Below, in pieces: positions 7,298-14,673 of a stretch of 23,193 nt of DNA. A program made the position numbers and the translations under genes. Location of the stretch: NCBI GenBank assembly GCA_026398575.1, contig JAPLSP010000025.1, positions 1-23,193 of the forward strand. The letters are read 5' to 3'. Every line of letters begins with the position of its first letter. The stretch's first letter is position 1. Below the pieces are notes generated by a model. That model had not been told where the DNA came from, ran no database searches, and worked only from the letters and a program-made list of their open reading frames with translations. Source of the stretch: Candidatus Sumerlaeota bacterium. Its GTDB lineage: Bacteria; Sumerlaeota; Sumerlaeia; JADFCT01.

Positions 7298-7543
7298 TCA
7301 CGCTCTGGGACGTTCGAGCGGCACGGTTCGCCGCCTATGTCTTCTCTTTTTTTTGACTTCGTTTTTTTTCGTTGTTTTGATAAGCGCGGCGCCCTCTCCT
7401 TCGCCCTCTCCTCCGCCCGAAGCTCCGTTACCCTCCTCAGCCGGCGCCGTAGATTCCGATGCGGATGGCTCTCGCGCCGCCTGATCCGAAGACGGTTCAT
7501 CGTATTTGTCGTCACTCTTGTTTTTATTTGTTTTCGCTCCCAT
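7298..7543 (-). CDS. 81-aa low-complexity basic-tailed protein
   Basis: Reads MGAKTNKNKSDDKYDEPSSD, an acidic and Ser/Ala-rich middle, a GGGEGEGEGAALIKT segment, and a strongly basic tail (NEVKKKRRHRRRTVPLERPR). It is probably disordered, with no membrane segment. ATG 7543 has AAAGGAG 8 nt upstream, supporting real translation; an upstream in-frame ATG lacks such a site. Codons about 14-57 are homologous, in the same reading frame, to the dispersed intergenic repeat. It lies 70 nt before the lmo0937-type gene. The basic tail could bind nucleic acid, but that is speculation. Confidence 0.6.
   Translation of the reverse strand: MGAKTNKNKSDDKYDEPSSDQAAREPSASESTAPAEEGNGASGGGEGEGEGAALIKTTKKNEVKKKRRHRRRTVPLERPRA
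7373..7494 (-). repeat. Dispersed repeat, coding copy (copy 2)
   Basis: The minus strand reads SSDQAAREPSASES, then GAALIKT, paralleling the plus-strand reading of copy 1 (SDQAARRLCASEAA, then GAALIKT). The palindrome of the intergenic copies is not preserved here (CGGAGCTTCGG). Confidence 0.7.
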
Positions 7544-7680
7544 TTGTCTTGCTCCTTTGTCCAAAGGATGCGAACTTGTCAAAAGGCGGGCTAGGCTTCC
7601 AACGATTCCAAGACAGATGACTCCTTCAACTCAATTGTTTCAGAAAGCAGTTGAGTAAGATTTTTTTCTTTTGCTATTGT

Positions 7681-7718
7681 CCCTTGGGTCCCTTGCGTCC
7701 CTTGGGTCCCTTGGAGCC
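7681..7718. repeat. 9-bp tandem repeat (CCCTTGGGT), about 4 copies
   Basis: CCCTTGGGT, CCCTTGCGT, CCCTTGGGT, CCCTTGGAG, CC in head-to-tail array, downstream of the ice-binding-like gene and upstream of the 81-aa gene. Confidence 0.85.
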
Positions 7719-7730
7719 CTGCCCATACAC

Positions 7731-7752
7731 GCGCCAGCAGAGATGCTGGCGC
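7731..7752 (-). terminator. Perfect 9-bp hairpin at 3' end of ice-binding-like gene
   Basis: GCGCCAGCA / TGCTGGCGC with a GAGA tetraloop, about 30 nt past the stop codon. There is no T-run on the minus strand, so it is more likely an mRNA 3'-end stabiliser or factor-dependent stop than a classic terminator. Confidence 0.45.
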
Positions 7753-7781
7753 TCCCAGTGCGCTCCCAGTGCGCTCCCGGT
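7749..7781. repeat. 11-bp tandem repeat (GCGCTCCCAGT) x3
   Basis: GCGCTCCCAGT, GCGCTCCCAGT, GCGCTCCCGGT, immediately abutting the stop codon of the ice-binding-like gene and overlapping the right arm of the hairpin. Confidence 0.85.
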
Positions 7782-10507
7782 TATTGCGTAAATTGGCGGG
7801 CCAAATTGTCGCTGAACCGCTTGTTCTTCGTCGGGTCTGGGAACGGTTTGGGGAATTTATTCTGACCCGAAGGATTCATATAAAGCACGCCATTGGCCAC
7901 GCCGCCCTTGTCCATGTTGAGCCCCTTCACAACGCCTTTGAAGTTCGGCGTCACGGGAAGCACACCGCTGGATGCAGTTGTCGCAGTATCGTCCGCGCCG
8001 GCAATGAAGGCGGCATTGATGGTCTTTGACGCGAACACGGATTGAATATCGCTGTCCGAGCCGCCGAGTCCTGACACGATGATCGTCTCCGGAATCGTAA
8101 CCGTTGTCGCCGAAGCCGAAGCGCTTGTCACGCCAATAGAACCGCCTGCCGTCTCGTTCGACAGTTTTTTGCGCGTGGCCCTGACGGACACGAGTTTGCC
8201 CTTGGCCAGGATCACCCCGCTGATCGAGCCGCCCGTGGCTGTTACGCTCATTTTGTCCGCCGTCGAATCAAGCATATCCGCCTTGATGTCCGCTGAATAA
8301 AGCTGCTTATTGAAGATCGCAAACGTCGCGGAGACCTTGCCAATGCGGCCGACGATGGATTGCGCGTCAATGCCGGCGCCTCTCACCGACAGGCTGGCGA
8401 TCTCGAGGCAGTCCACGTCCCGGCCCGAAGGATCATTCGCCGTAACCAAGCCGCCCACGGCCACGCCCGATCCCGTTTTTTTCGATGCGGAACTCACAAG
8501 GGAGAAGGTCTGTTGAGGAGCGCCCAGACGCTGCAGAATAACGCCATTCAGCTGAACGGAGGCTTTGCCGCGTTCCAGCGTTCCACTGGTTTCGATGGTG
8601 GTGGTTTTCAAGCCTTCCAGAATCCAGGTCATCCGAACCGAACCGACTGCTTTTGCTTCAACGCGCTCGACATAAGCCTTGTTGGCGCTGATCGAGCCGA
8701 TCGCCTCTCCCGTTTTAAGTCTGATAATCGGCGCCACGGTCGCGAGTGATTTGAAACCGCCGTTCGGGCTGCTCACTTGCAGGATTGGCGGTGGCGGCGT
8801 GGTTTTGGCCTTGCCCGGCTTGAACGTGATCTGCAGCGTGTCTTTGGCCGTGCCGCCTTCAATCAGGATCGTGCCGCTGGAACTGATGGACAAGACCTGC
8901 AATTTGGCGCCCGGTTTTTTATAACTCACCTTGTAGTAATCATTCAAGTTGGCCGGAACCGCCAGGAGCGTCCCGGTGATGCTGAAATGGTAGGGATTAT
9001 GGATGGTGTCGTTGTTTGCGATGGAAATCCCGCCGGTGAATGTTCCCGCCGCCGTGGCCGTCAGCGCCACGACGAATCGGTCTGTTCCTCCCGCCGGAAT
9101 GGCGGCGCTCGGCGACGTGACAATCGCATAGCCGTTCGGGATGGTTATGCTGACAATATTGAGCGCCGCCTTGCCGGTATTTTTCACGATGAAAGTCTTG
9201 CTCAGAGGCCCTAACCCAATGTATGACGAACCGAAATCAATGGGTCCGCCGCCGTTCACAATCGGCGTGCTGCCAACAAAAACCGACATGATCGGCGTCG
9301 CCGCATAGACCGCCGTCAGCGACGTGTCCTCGGTGACATTCGTCACCGTCACCGGATTGCTGGTTGAATAGTCCGCGCCGGCTTTCGTCCATTTGACGAA
9401 GTGGAATCCCACCGGGGCGCCGGCTGTCACCGGCGTGCAATTGCCGCCATGCGCAACCGACTGCGACGTCGCGCCGTCCAGCGCCGCCCCTGCTGTCCCG
9501 TCGGTCTGGAACGTAACGGTGTAAAGGCCCGACGCGAACGAAGCCGTGACGCTGATACTGGCGGTCACGTTCATGTCCCTGCGCGGATTGGCCTTCAAGC
9601 CGTCGCTCCACTGGGTAAAGTGATAGCCCGGCGCCGGGATAGCCTCGACCGCCGTGCCGTTGTCGCCATAGTTGACCGTCTGCGAAGTGGCGCCGCTGAT
9701 CGAACCGTTCGGTCCGGCGCTGTAGGTCAGCGTATAGGTGGTGACCGGCGGAACGGTAATGACGTTGCTGGCCAACGCGACCGTGCCGCTAAATGCCAAC
9801 GCCCTGCCGTTCAGCGTTGCGCCGGTTTGCATCGTGACGGATGCATCTGCTATGATCGTCCCATGGAAGACGCAGGTGGTTCCCAAAATTGCTGAAGTGC
9901 CAACCTGCCAGAAGATGTGGGAAGCCTGTGCGCCTCCGGCCAAGGTAACATGCACCCCGTTGCTGACAGTGAGCGCGGATGCTATCTGGAAGATCCAGAC
10001 ATCGTTTGCGCTGCCCGTGAGAGTGAAGTCTGTCGAGGCGATAGCCTCGCCCGTGAATTTATAGAGACCGGGGACGAGGCTCAGCCCGGCGAGATTCCCG
10101 CTTCCGGGATTCAGAAAAGGACCCGTAGGTATCGGTGTTCTTCCCATGGCGTCGTTGTACGCAATGGTCAAGTCGCCTTTGGCTGTCGTTAACTTGATAG
10201 GAGTGGGATTCGCCATGTCGGCGGCGTATATCTTTCCGGTCACTTGAGGCGATGTCGCATATCCAGGCCAGTCGGTTTGTGAAAAGCCGGTGATAAAAGA
10301 CTCGGCGGCAGGACTCAATCCCACGTCTCCCGTAATGGCAGACGCAGGAACATTCGTGACCGCATAGCCTGCCAGAACCGCAAAACCGGAGGTTGAGCCA
10401 AGGTTTACGGGCGCGGGTCCCGCTGCATTTGCGGTGGTCGCAAAGGGTGATAGCAAAAGAACACACAACAGGCAATAAGCCGCTCTCAGAGCTTTACTGG
10501 ATTTCAT
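7781..10507 (-). CDS. Secreted DUF3494 ice-binding-like multidomain protein
   Basis: A 908-aa protein with a signal peptide (MKSSKALRAAYCLLCVLLLS, cleavage near ANAAG). Residues about 35-253 are a DUF3494 ice-binding-like beta-helix: LGSTSGFAVLAGYAVTN, ITGDVGLSPAA, GLSLVPGLYKF, DVWIFQI, HIFWQVG and GTIIADASVTM. Two InlB/bacterial-repeat-like domains follow at about 257-325 and 327-403 (YHFTQWSDG, FHFVKWTKAG), then an ASH-like domain at 407-515 (DFGSSYIGLGPLSKTF, VKNTGKAALNI). Residues about 522-908 are a beta-rich module homologous to the C-terminus of the neighbouring 1224-aa protein. ATG 10507 has AGGAG 7-8 nt upstream; the frame is open to 10585 but the signal peptide fixes the later start. 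DUF3494 proteins bind ice or act as adhesins in many non-polar bacteria. No sorting motif is recognised. Confidence 0.9.
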   Translation of the reverse strand: MKSSKALRAAYCLLCVLLLSPFATTANAAGPAPVNLGSTSGFAVLAGYAVTNVPASAITGDVGLSPAAESFITGFSQTDWPGYATSPQVTGKIYAADMANPTPIKLTTAKGDLTIAYNDAMGRTPIPTGPFLNPGSGNLAGLSLVPGLYKFTGEAIASTDFTLTGSANDVWIFQIASALTVSNGVHVTLAGGAQASHIFWQVGTSAILGTTCVFHGTIIADASVTMQTGATLNGRALAFSGTVALASNVITVPPVTTYTLTYSAGPNGSISGATSQTVNYGDNGTAVEAIPAPGYHFTQWSDGLKANPRRDMNVTASISVTASFASGLYTVTFQTDGTAGAALDGATSQSVAHGGNCTPVTAGAPVGFHFVKWTKAGADYSTSNPVTVTNVTEDTSLTAVYAATPIMSVFVGSTPIVNGGGPIDFGSSYIGLGPLSKTFIVKNTGKAALNIVSITIPNGYAIVTSPSAAIPAGGTDRFVVALTATAAGTFTGGISIANNDTIHNPYHFSITGTLLAVPANLNDYYKVSYKKPGAKLQVLSISSSGTILIEGGTAKDTLQITFKPGKAKTTPPPPILQVSSPNGGFKSLATVAPIIRLKTGEAIGSISANKAYVERVEAKAVGSVRMTWILEGLKTTTIETSGTLERGKASVQLNGVILQRLGAPQQTFSLVSSASKKTGSGVAVGGLVTANDPSGRDVDCLEIASLSVRGAGIDAQSIVGRIGKVSATFAIFNKQLYSADIKADMLDSTADKMSVTATGGSISGVILAKGKLVSVRATRKKLSNETAGGSIGVTSASASATTVTIPETIIVSGLGGSDSDIQSVFASKTINAAFIAGADDTATTASSGVLPVTPNFKGVVKGLNMDKGGVANGVLYMNPSGQNKFPKPFPDPTKNKRFSDNLARQFTQ

Positions 10508-10718
10508 AGGTCTTCTCCTATTACAAAATGGTTGCGATGTCTCGACACAGCGAAACACGAGTCTTTCTATTCTTTTGATTTTCATGCCAGCGCAGGGAAT
10601 CGCGCGTAGCTATACAGGGCGCGGCACCGAAACACCGTGGCTCATATTCTCCCGTGGCAGGATCATGGGTTGTCCCCATGCATTATTGAGCCGTTCAGCT
10701 CCACTCTCCCATGAACAT
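10508..10718. other. Leader of ice-binding-like gene
   Basis: No gene seen. It holds a CATGGG-TTGTC-CCCATG inverted repeat near 10665-10681. No clear sigma70 or sigma54 promoter was found for the 10507 start. Confidence 0.4.
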
Positions 10719-10904
10719 AAGCGAACGCCATGCCGGAACGGCGCCCTTGCCTCGGGCAGGACCGTAGACTGTTTAGGTGAGACAAGTTGCGAGGATCCGC
10801 TTTCGAATCCGACGGCGCGAAGGCTATGCGCATCGGAAGCTGCGGCTCCGGCCCAGGAGGGTATCGGAGCTCCGATTGGAGGAGAGGACGGCGCGCTTAT
10901 CAAA
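10719..10904 (+). repeat. Dispersed intergenic repeat, copy 3
   Basis: AAGCGAACGCCATGCCGGAA, GACCGTAGACTGTTT, GCGAAGGCTATGCGCATCGG, palindrome ATCGGAGCTCCGAT (10863-10876) and end GCGCTTATCAAAA. Relative to copies 1 and 4 the palindrome has paired changes (CC..GG to TC..GA) that keep it symmetric. Confidence 0.8.
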
Positions 10905-10950
10905 AATGAGAAAAGGCCCAAAGCGTTTCGCCTTGGGCCTTTTTCTCATT
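10905..10950 (-). terminator. Strong terminator of the phospholipase-like gene
   Basis: A 17-bp stem, AATGAGAAAAGGCCCAA against TTGGGCC-TTTTT-CTCATT, with a one-base bulge and a short AGCG-containing loop. On the minus strand it is followed by ATTTTTGATAAG, giving a T5 tail. It begins 19 nt after the stop at 10969 and joins directly to repeat copy 3. Confidence 0.85.
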
Positions 10951-10968
10951 GGACGCCGTTATGAAGCA

Positions 10969-13900
10969 TCACGGCCTTGGGGTTAAGCTATTGTTCTCGT
11001 AAACCTTGAAGTTGGCATTGGTCCTTGGCTGTATCTTGGTATTGGCAACGTCGCCATAGATGCGAGCCACGCCAGCGCCCGTTGGAGAGGTCTTGATCAA
11101 GACTACTTTGCCGCCAAGGGTGTCCAGCTGCGGAACCACGCTGACGATGTCGCCCGCGGAGTTCAGCGTGGCCTTGCCACCCGCCACGAACAAGCCGTAC
11201 ACGCCCGTCTGGCCATAGATGCCTCTTATGTCTCTGGCCATGCTGCTGCTTGAAACCAGCCTCAGGCCGGAACAAACAACGACGGTATTGACCGCCGTCA
11301 AGGCATTGGTCGTTGTGGCCACATAGGTCGTCGGGCTGTCGCCGGGGAGGGGGCGGTGGCCGATATAGCCGCCCGCGCTGTCCGTATTTCGGAATGACTT
11401 CCTGGAAGTGTTGAATGTAATGACCTTGCCATCAGCCAGGTACAAGCCCGGTTCGATGTCGCCGCCCGCCGCGCTGATGGAAATGTCCTGCGTGGCGTGC
11501 AGGTAGCCAATCGAAATGTGCGCCGGATACAGAACGCTGTTCAAGCCCTGAGCCGTACACTTGATATTCTTGACATTGCCGACGATCGTGTTCGGGCCGA
11601 GGATCGCGCCATAGGTGAGGAGGGAGCTGACCGTGCCGGTTTGCAGGTCGTACGTGGCGCCGCTGCCGCCGATGAATCCGGATTTGGAGACGTAGAACTC
11701 AGCGGGGCGGGCGCCGGCAAGCTTGTACTTCTTGGCATCCATCTCGACAAGTTTGAAGGGCTGATTATTCGGCGTCACCAGGACTTCGAGCTTGACGCCC
11801 ATCAGTTTGAGCGAGGCCGGCCTCGACCTGGCGCTCTTGGCGTAGATCGCGGTGATCACTTCCGCAGTCTGCTTGTTGTCCGCCATGGCAATCGTGCCAA
11901 GGCTTCCCTCTGTCTCAATCTTGCCAATCGAGGCATTCGTCGTTGTGAGCTTGCTCAACGCGCCCTTGGCTTTCAGGTGGTCAATGCGAGCCTCGCTCAG
12001 GAAGGAGGCAAAGCCGGCGCCCGTCTGAACGAGCTGGATCCCCGGCAGAGCAGCCATCCTGACTGGATCTTGCTTCACGGACGACCTGATCCTGATGCTC
12101 AGGGTATCTCTATCGCTGGAACCCGTGATGGTGATCGAGCCGCTGGAAACGACGATGCCGGACGCGCCATCCAAGGGCGCCTGCGTGCCCCTGCCGTCTT
12201 TCTTGTAGATGATGCTATAGACATCCGTCAAAGCGAGGGCCGAAATGGACAGTATCTGTCCATCGAAGTCTTGGGCGATGTGGCTTGACATGATCCGGTC
12301 ATACGCCCTGCGCGACGGCAGGAAGATCCAGCCATTCGAGCTCGCCGTGACATAGCCGGAGAACGGCGGCGCCACGCTTACGCGATAGTTGAACGGCGCC
12401 GCGCCGGAAGCGATGCCTGACGTTGTGACAATTGTGCTGGAGCTGGATGCATCCATCACGGTGATTACAACTGTTGTAGCCGCGGTATTCGACGGCAGGC
12501 GCACCTGACCGCTGATGGCAGCCAGCGATATGATCGCCGGCGTAGCGATAAAGTTCTGCGTCTGAGCTGTGACGAGAGGAGGCAATGCGGCCGAGGGAGG
12601 CGCAAACGTGTACCCCGCCAGGCTGGGCGTCAGAATCACGTTGGTCGCATTGATCGGAAGATCAATCGAATAGGCGCCGCTGGCGATCGTCAAAACATGC
12701 GTCGTCGGGACGCCGGCGCCTGCAACCGTCACCGTAACGCCCGCCAAAGGACCGGCGCCCTGCACGGTAATCGTGCCGGATACATGGACCAACCTCGATG
12801 AAACCGCCGCCGTGAAGACGATATCCGACGTGCTCGGATTCGGGAAGGATACGCTGGCATTGACCGGCGTAAACTCATAGCCGGTCTTATACGGAGTGAC
12901 AAAACCATTGAATATGGCCGGCGCCGACAGCGTCGCCATGCCGGACGTATCTATCACGCTCGACGATATGAGCGCCCCGTATGCATCCGTTACATCCACC
13001 AAAACACCCGCCAATGGAGCGGCGGTGATCAGCTGCGTCCTGACACTAAATGTATTTGGGTTGGGCGTTGGGCCCGGGGTGGGGTTAGGCGTGGGACTTG
13101 CCGCCGGCGCACTATAGACGGCCTGGTAAACGGCGCCTTCTTTGGGAATCCATGAATCGGACGAATTGAATGTGATGGTCAGATTCGAGGAAAAAACGGA
13201 ACCATCTTTCAGCCATCGAACGAAGGGACGCCCCGCCGCATTAACGCCCGGCGCGGTCAGATTCACCTGGGATTTGGCAGCGAAAAAGAAATTGGCGCCT
13301 GATGACGATACAGTGAAGCTTGCTCCATTTCCAAAATTGTCCGCCTTGCTGAAAGAGAAACCATTCGTATTGCCCGCGTCGGCTGTCTTCACGGTCACTC
13401 TGCGATTGGCCAGACACAGCAGACCGGCATCGTATCGAACTGCCAAAGGTATGAGCATTTTTCCATAGTACTGGATAAAGTGATCCGTCATGGCGCTGCC
13501 ATCGGGATAATTGTTGGGGCTGCAATTTCCACCATGTATCTCGCCCGTCTCCCGTGTGTCTAACCAGAATCTGCCGGTTGTTTGGGCGGCGCTGCTGTCG
13601 TAGCCGCTGCCGGTAACGAGCTTGCTTCCGTCTATGACGTCGGTCGCCCAGTCACAGGCGGCCCAATCGTCGCTGTCGGTCCAGCTCATCCAGCGAAAAG
13701 TGTCGCCGTTTCTGTCGGTGGCCTCGAAGTAGTTGTCAGTAAAGCCGACGATATAGTTCACATTGCCATTGAACATGGTATAAAGAACGTTGGTTTGCGC
13801 GCCGACGGCGCCGTCTGAAAAATCCACCGCGGAAGTCTGCGCAGACACCGCTTTGCCGGTCCCATCCGAGGAACCCATTACGGTCTGCCCCCAGTATGTG

Positions 13901-14643
13901 CACCTGAAATATGTGATCCATGCCATGGTATCTATCCAACCTCTTACGTCAGCGGCGCCTTTGTATGGATTGCTGTTGTCGAAGCGGTATTGAAGTCGCG
14001 TCCGGGTGAAGCTATCCAATTTCGACATGGCTTGGGGATCCAGGATTCCGCTGTGCAGCGCTCCTTCGCTGAAGCCGAGAACGGTTGTGAGTTCGGTGAC
14101 GTTGTCTCTCCAGTAGCTCTCGTAATTGCAGTTGCCCAGGTGATCTATTCCCATGGAGTGCAACGGACTCGCCATGTCCTGGAGGAGGTGTGACGTCCGT
14201 CCCAGAAAGTGCCACGCGCCAACGTCGTCTCCCCCGCTGTAATGACCGTTGTCGAAGGCCGATATCATGCTTGCATAACGGTCCGCGGCCGTATCGCGGG
14301 CGTTGAAGGAGATGGAGTGAAATCCAGTTCCTGTCAGCGGATTATATCCATGGTTCAGAGAACGAATTCCGCTGTCCTCGTCCATGGACCCGTTGTGCAT
14401 TTGGTCTTTGGGCATCTGCGGAAAAGGAATCGGCGTATCCAATGTGCTGGTTTTCTCAATGGCTTTGTCCATCAGCATGCTATGGGTCGGGTCGGCGTAG
14501 AACCCAAGGGGAGGTTCGTCGGCCCGGGCGACCGCCGCTTCCAATGATGAAAAAAGCAGCAACAAAGGAATAGAACTAAAAATCGCGAAGCGAATTATTT
14601 CTGATCTTGTCCTGGAACATGATGGAGCTGCATGGAAATACAT
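10969..14643 (-). CDS. Secreted zinc phospholipase C-like multidomain protein
   Basis: A 1224-aa protein with a hydrophobic export signal at residues 18-37 and probable cleavage near VARADE. Residues 50-410 resemble the zinc-dependent phospholipase C/S1-P1 nuclease fold: H54, MDED (87-90), LNHGYNP with H98, GAWHFLGRTSHLLQDMASPLH (142-162) giving H152, D156 and H162 in family spacing, and E175 in NYESYW. The residue four before E175 is Asn, where a His ligand is usual. Then come a repeat domain (about 415-510), a PTPNPTPGPTPNP linker (517-529), three carboxypeptidase-regulatory-like beta domains (about 532-612, 618-700, 706-795) and a C-terminal module (about 806-1224) homologous to that of the ice-binding-like protein. 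ATG has GGAGG 5 nt upstream. It follows the HEAT gene by 30 nt. Enzymatic activity is inferred. Confidence 0.87.
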   Translation of the reverse strand: MYFHAAPSCSRTRSEIIRFAIFSSIPLLLLFSSLEAAVARADEPPLGFYADPTHSMLMDKAIEKTSTLDTPIPFPQMPKDQMHNGSMDEDSGIRSLNHGYNPLTGTGFHSISFNARDTAADRYASMISAFDNGHYSGGDDVGAWHFLGRTSHLLQDMASPLHSMGIDHLGNCNYESYWRDNVTELTTVLGFSEGALHSGILDPQAMSKLDSFTRTRLQYRFDNSNPYKGAADVRGWIDTMAWITYFRCTYWGQTVMGSSDGTGKAVSAQTSAVDFSDGAVGAQTNVLYTMFNGNVNYIVGFTDNYFEATDRNGDTFRWMSWTDSDDWAACDWATDVIDGSKLVTGSGYDSSAAQTTGRFWLDTRETGEIHGGNCSPNNYPDGSAMTDHFIQYYGKMLIPLAVRYDAGLLCLANRRVTVKTADAGNTNGFSFSKADNFGNGASFTVSSSGANFFFAAKSQVNLTAPGVNAAGRPFVRWLKDGSVFSSNLTITFNSSDSWIPKEGAVYQAVYSAPAASPTPNPTPGPTPNPNTFSVRTQLITAAPLAGVLVDVTDAYGALISSSVIDTSGMATLSAPAIFNGFVTPYKTGYEFTPVNASVSFPNPSTSDIVFTAAVSSRLVHVSGTITVQGAGPLAGVTVTVAGAGVPTTHVLTIASGAYSIDLPINATNVILTPSLAGYTFAPPSAALPPLVTAQTQNFIATPAIISLAAISGQVRLPSNTAATTVVITVMDASSSSTIVTTSGIASGAAPFNYRVSVAPPFSGYVTASSNGWIFLPSRRAYDRIMSSHIAQDFDGQILSISALALTDVYSIIYKKDGRGTQAPLDGASGIVVSSGSITITGSSDRDTLSIRIRSSVKQDPVRMAALPGIQLVQTGAGFASFLSEARIDHLKAKGALSKLTTTNASIGKIETEGSLGTIAMADNKQTAEVITAIYAKSARSRPASLKLMGVKLEVLVTPNNQPFKLVEMDAKKYKLAGARPAEFYVSKSGFIGGSGATYDLQTGTVSSLLTYGAILGPNTIVGNVKNIKCTAQGLNSVLYPAHISIGYLHATQDISISAAGGDIEPGLYLADGKVITFNTSRKSFRNTDSAGGYIGHRPLPGDSPTTYVATTTNALTAVNTVVVCSGLRLVSSSSMARDIRGIYGQTGVYGLFVAGGKATLNSAGDIVSVVPQLDTLGGKVVLIKTSPTGAGVARIYGDVANTKIQPRTNANFKVYENNSLTPRP

Positions 14644-14673
14644 TACTTCCTCCCCTTTGCCAAATTCTGAAGA

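Noticed and set aside
7681..7781. Possible CRISPR-like array
   Set aside because: Units are 9 and 11 bp with no spacers, so they are simple tandem repeats.
10681..10740. Possible sigma54 promoter before the ice-binding-like gene
   Set aside because: The best match (around CGGCTCAATAATGCAT on the minus strand) has GG and GC only 9 nt apart, which does not fit the fixed spacing.
10610..10921. 103-codon minus-strand open frame
   Set aside because: Spans repeat copy 3 and the terminator; the equivalent frame in copies 1 and 4 is interrupted, and no ribosome site was found.
11497..12288. 263-codon plus-strand open frame
   Set aside because: Antisense to the C-terminal module of the phospholipase-like protein; no family features.
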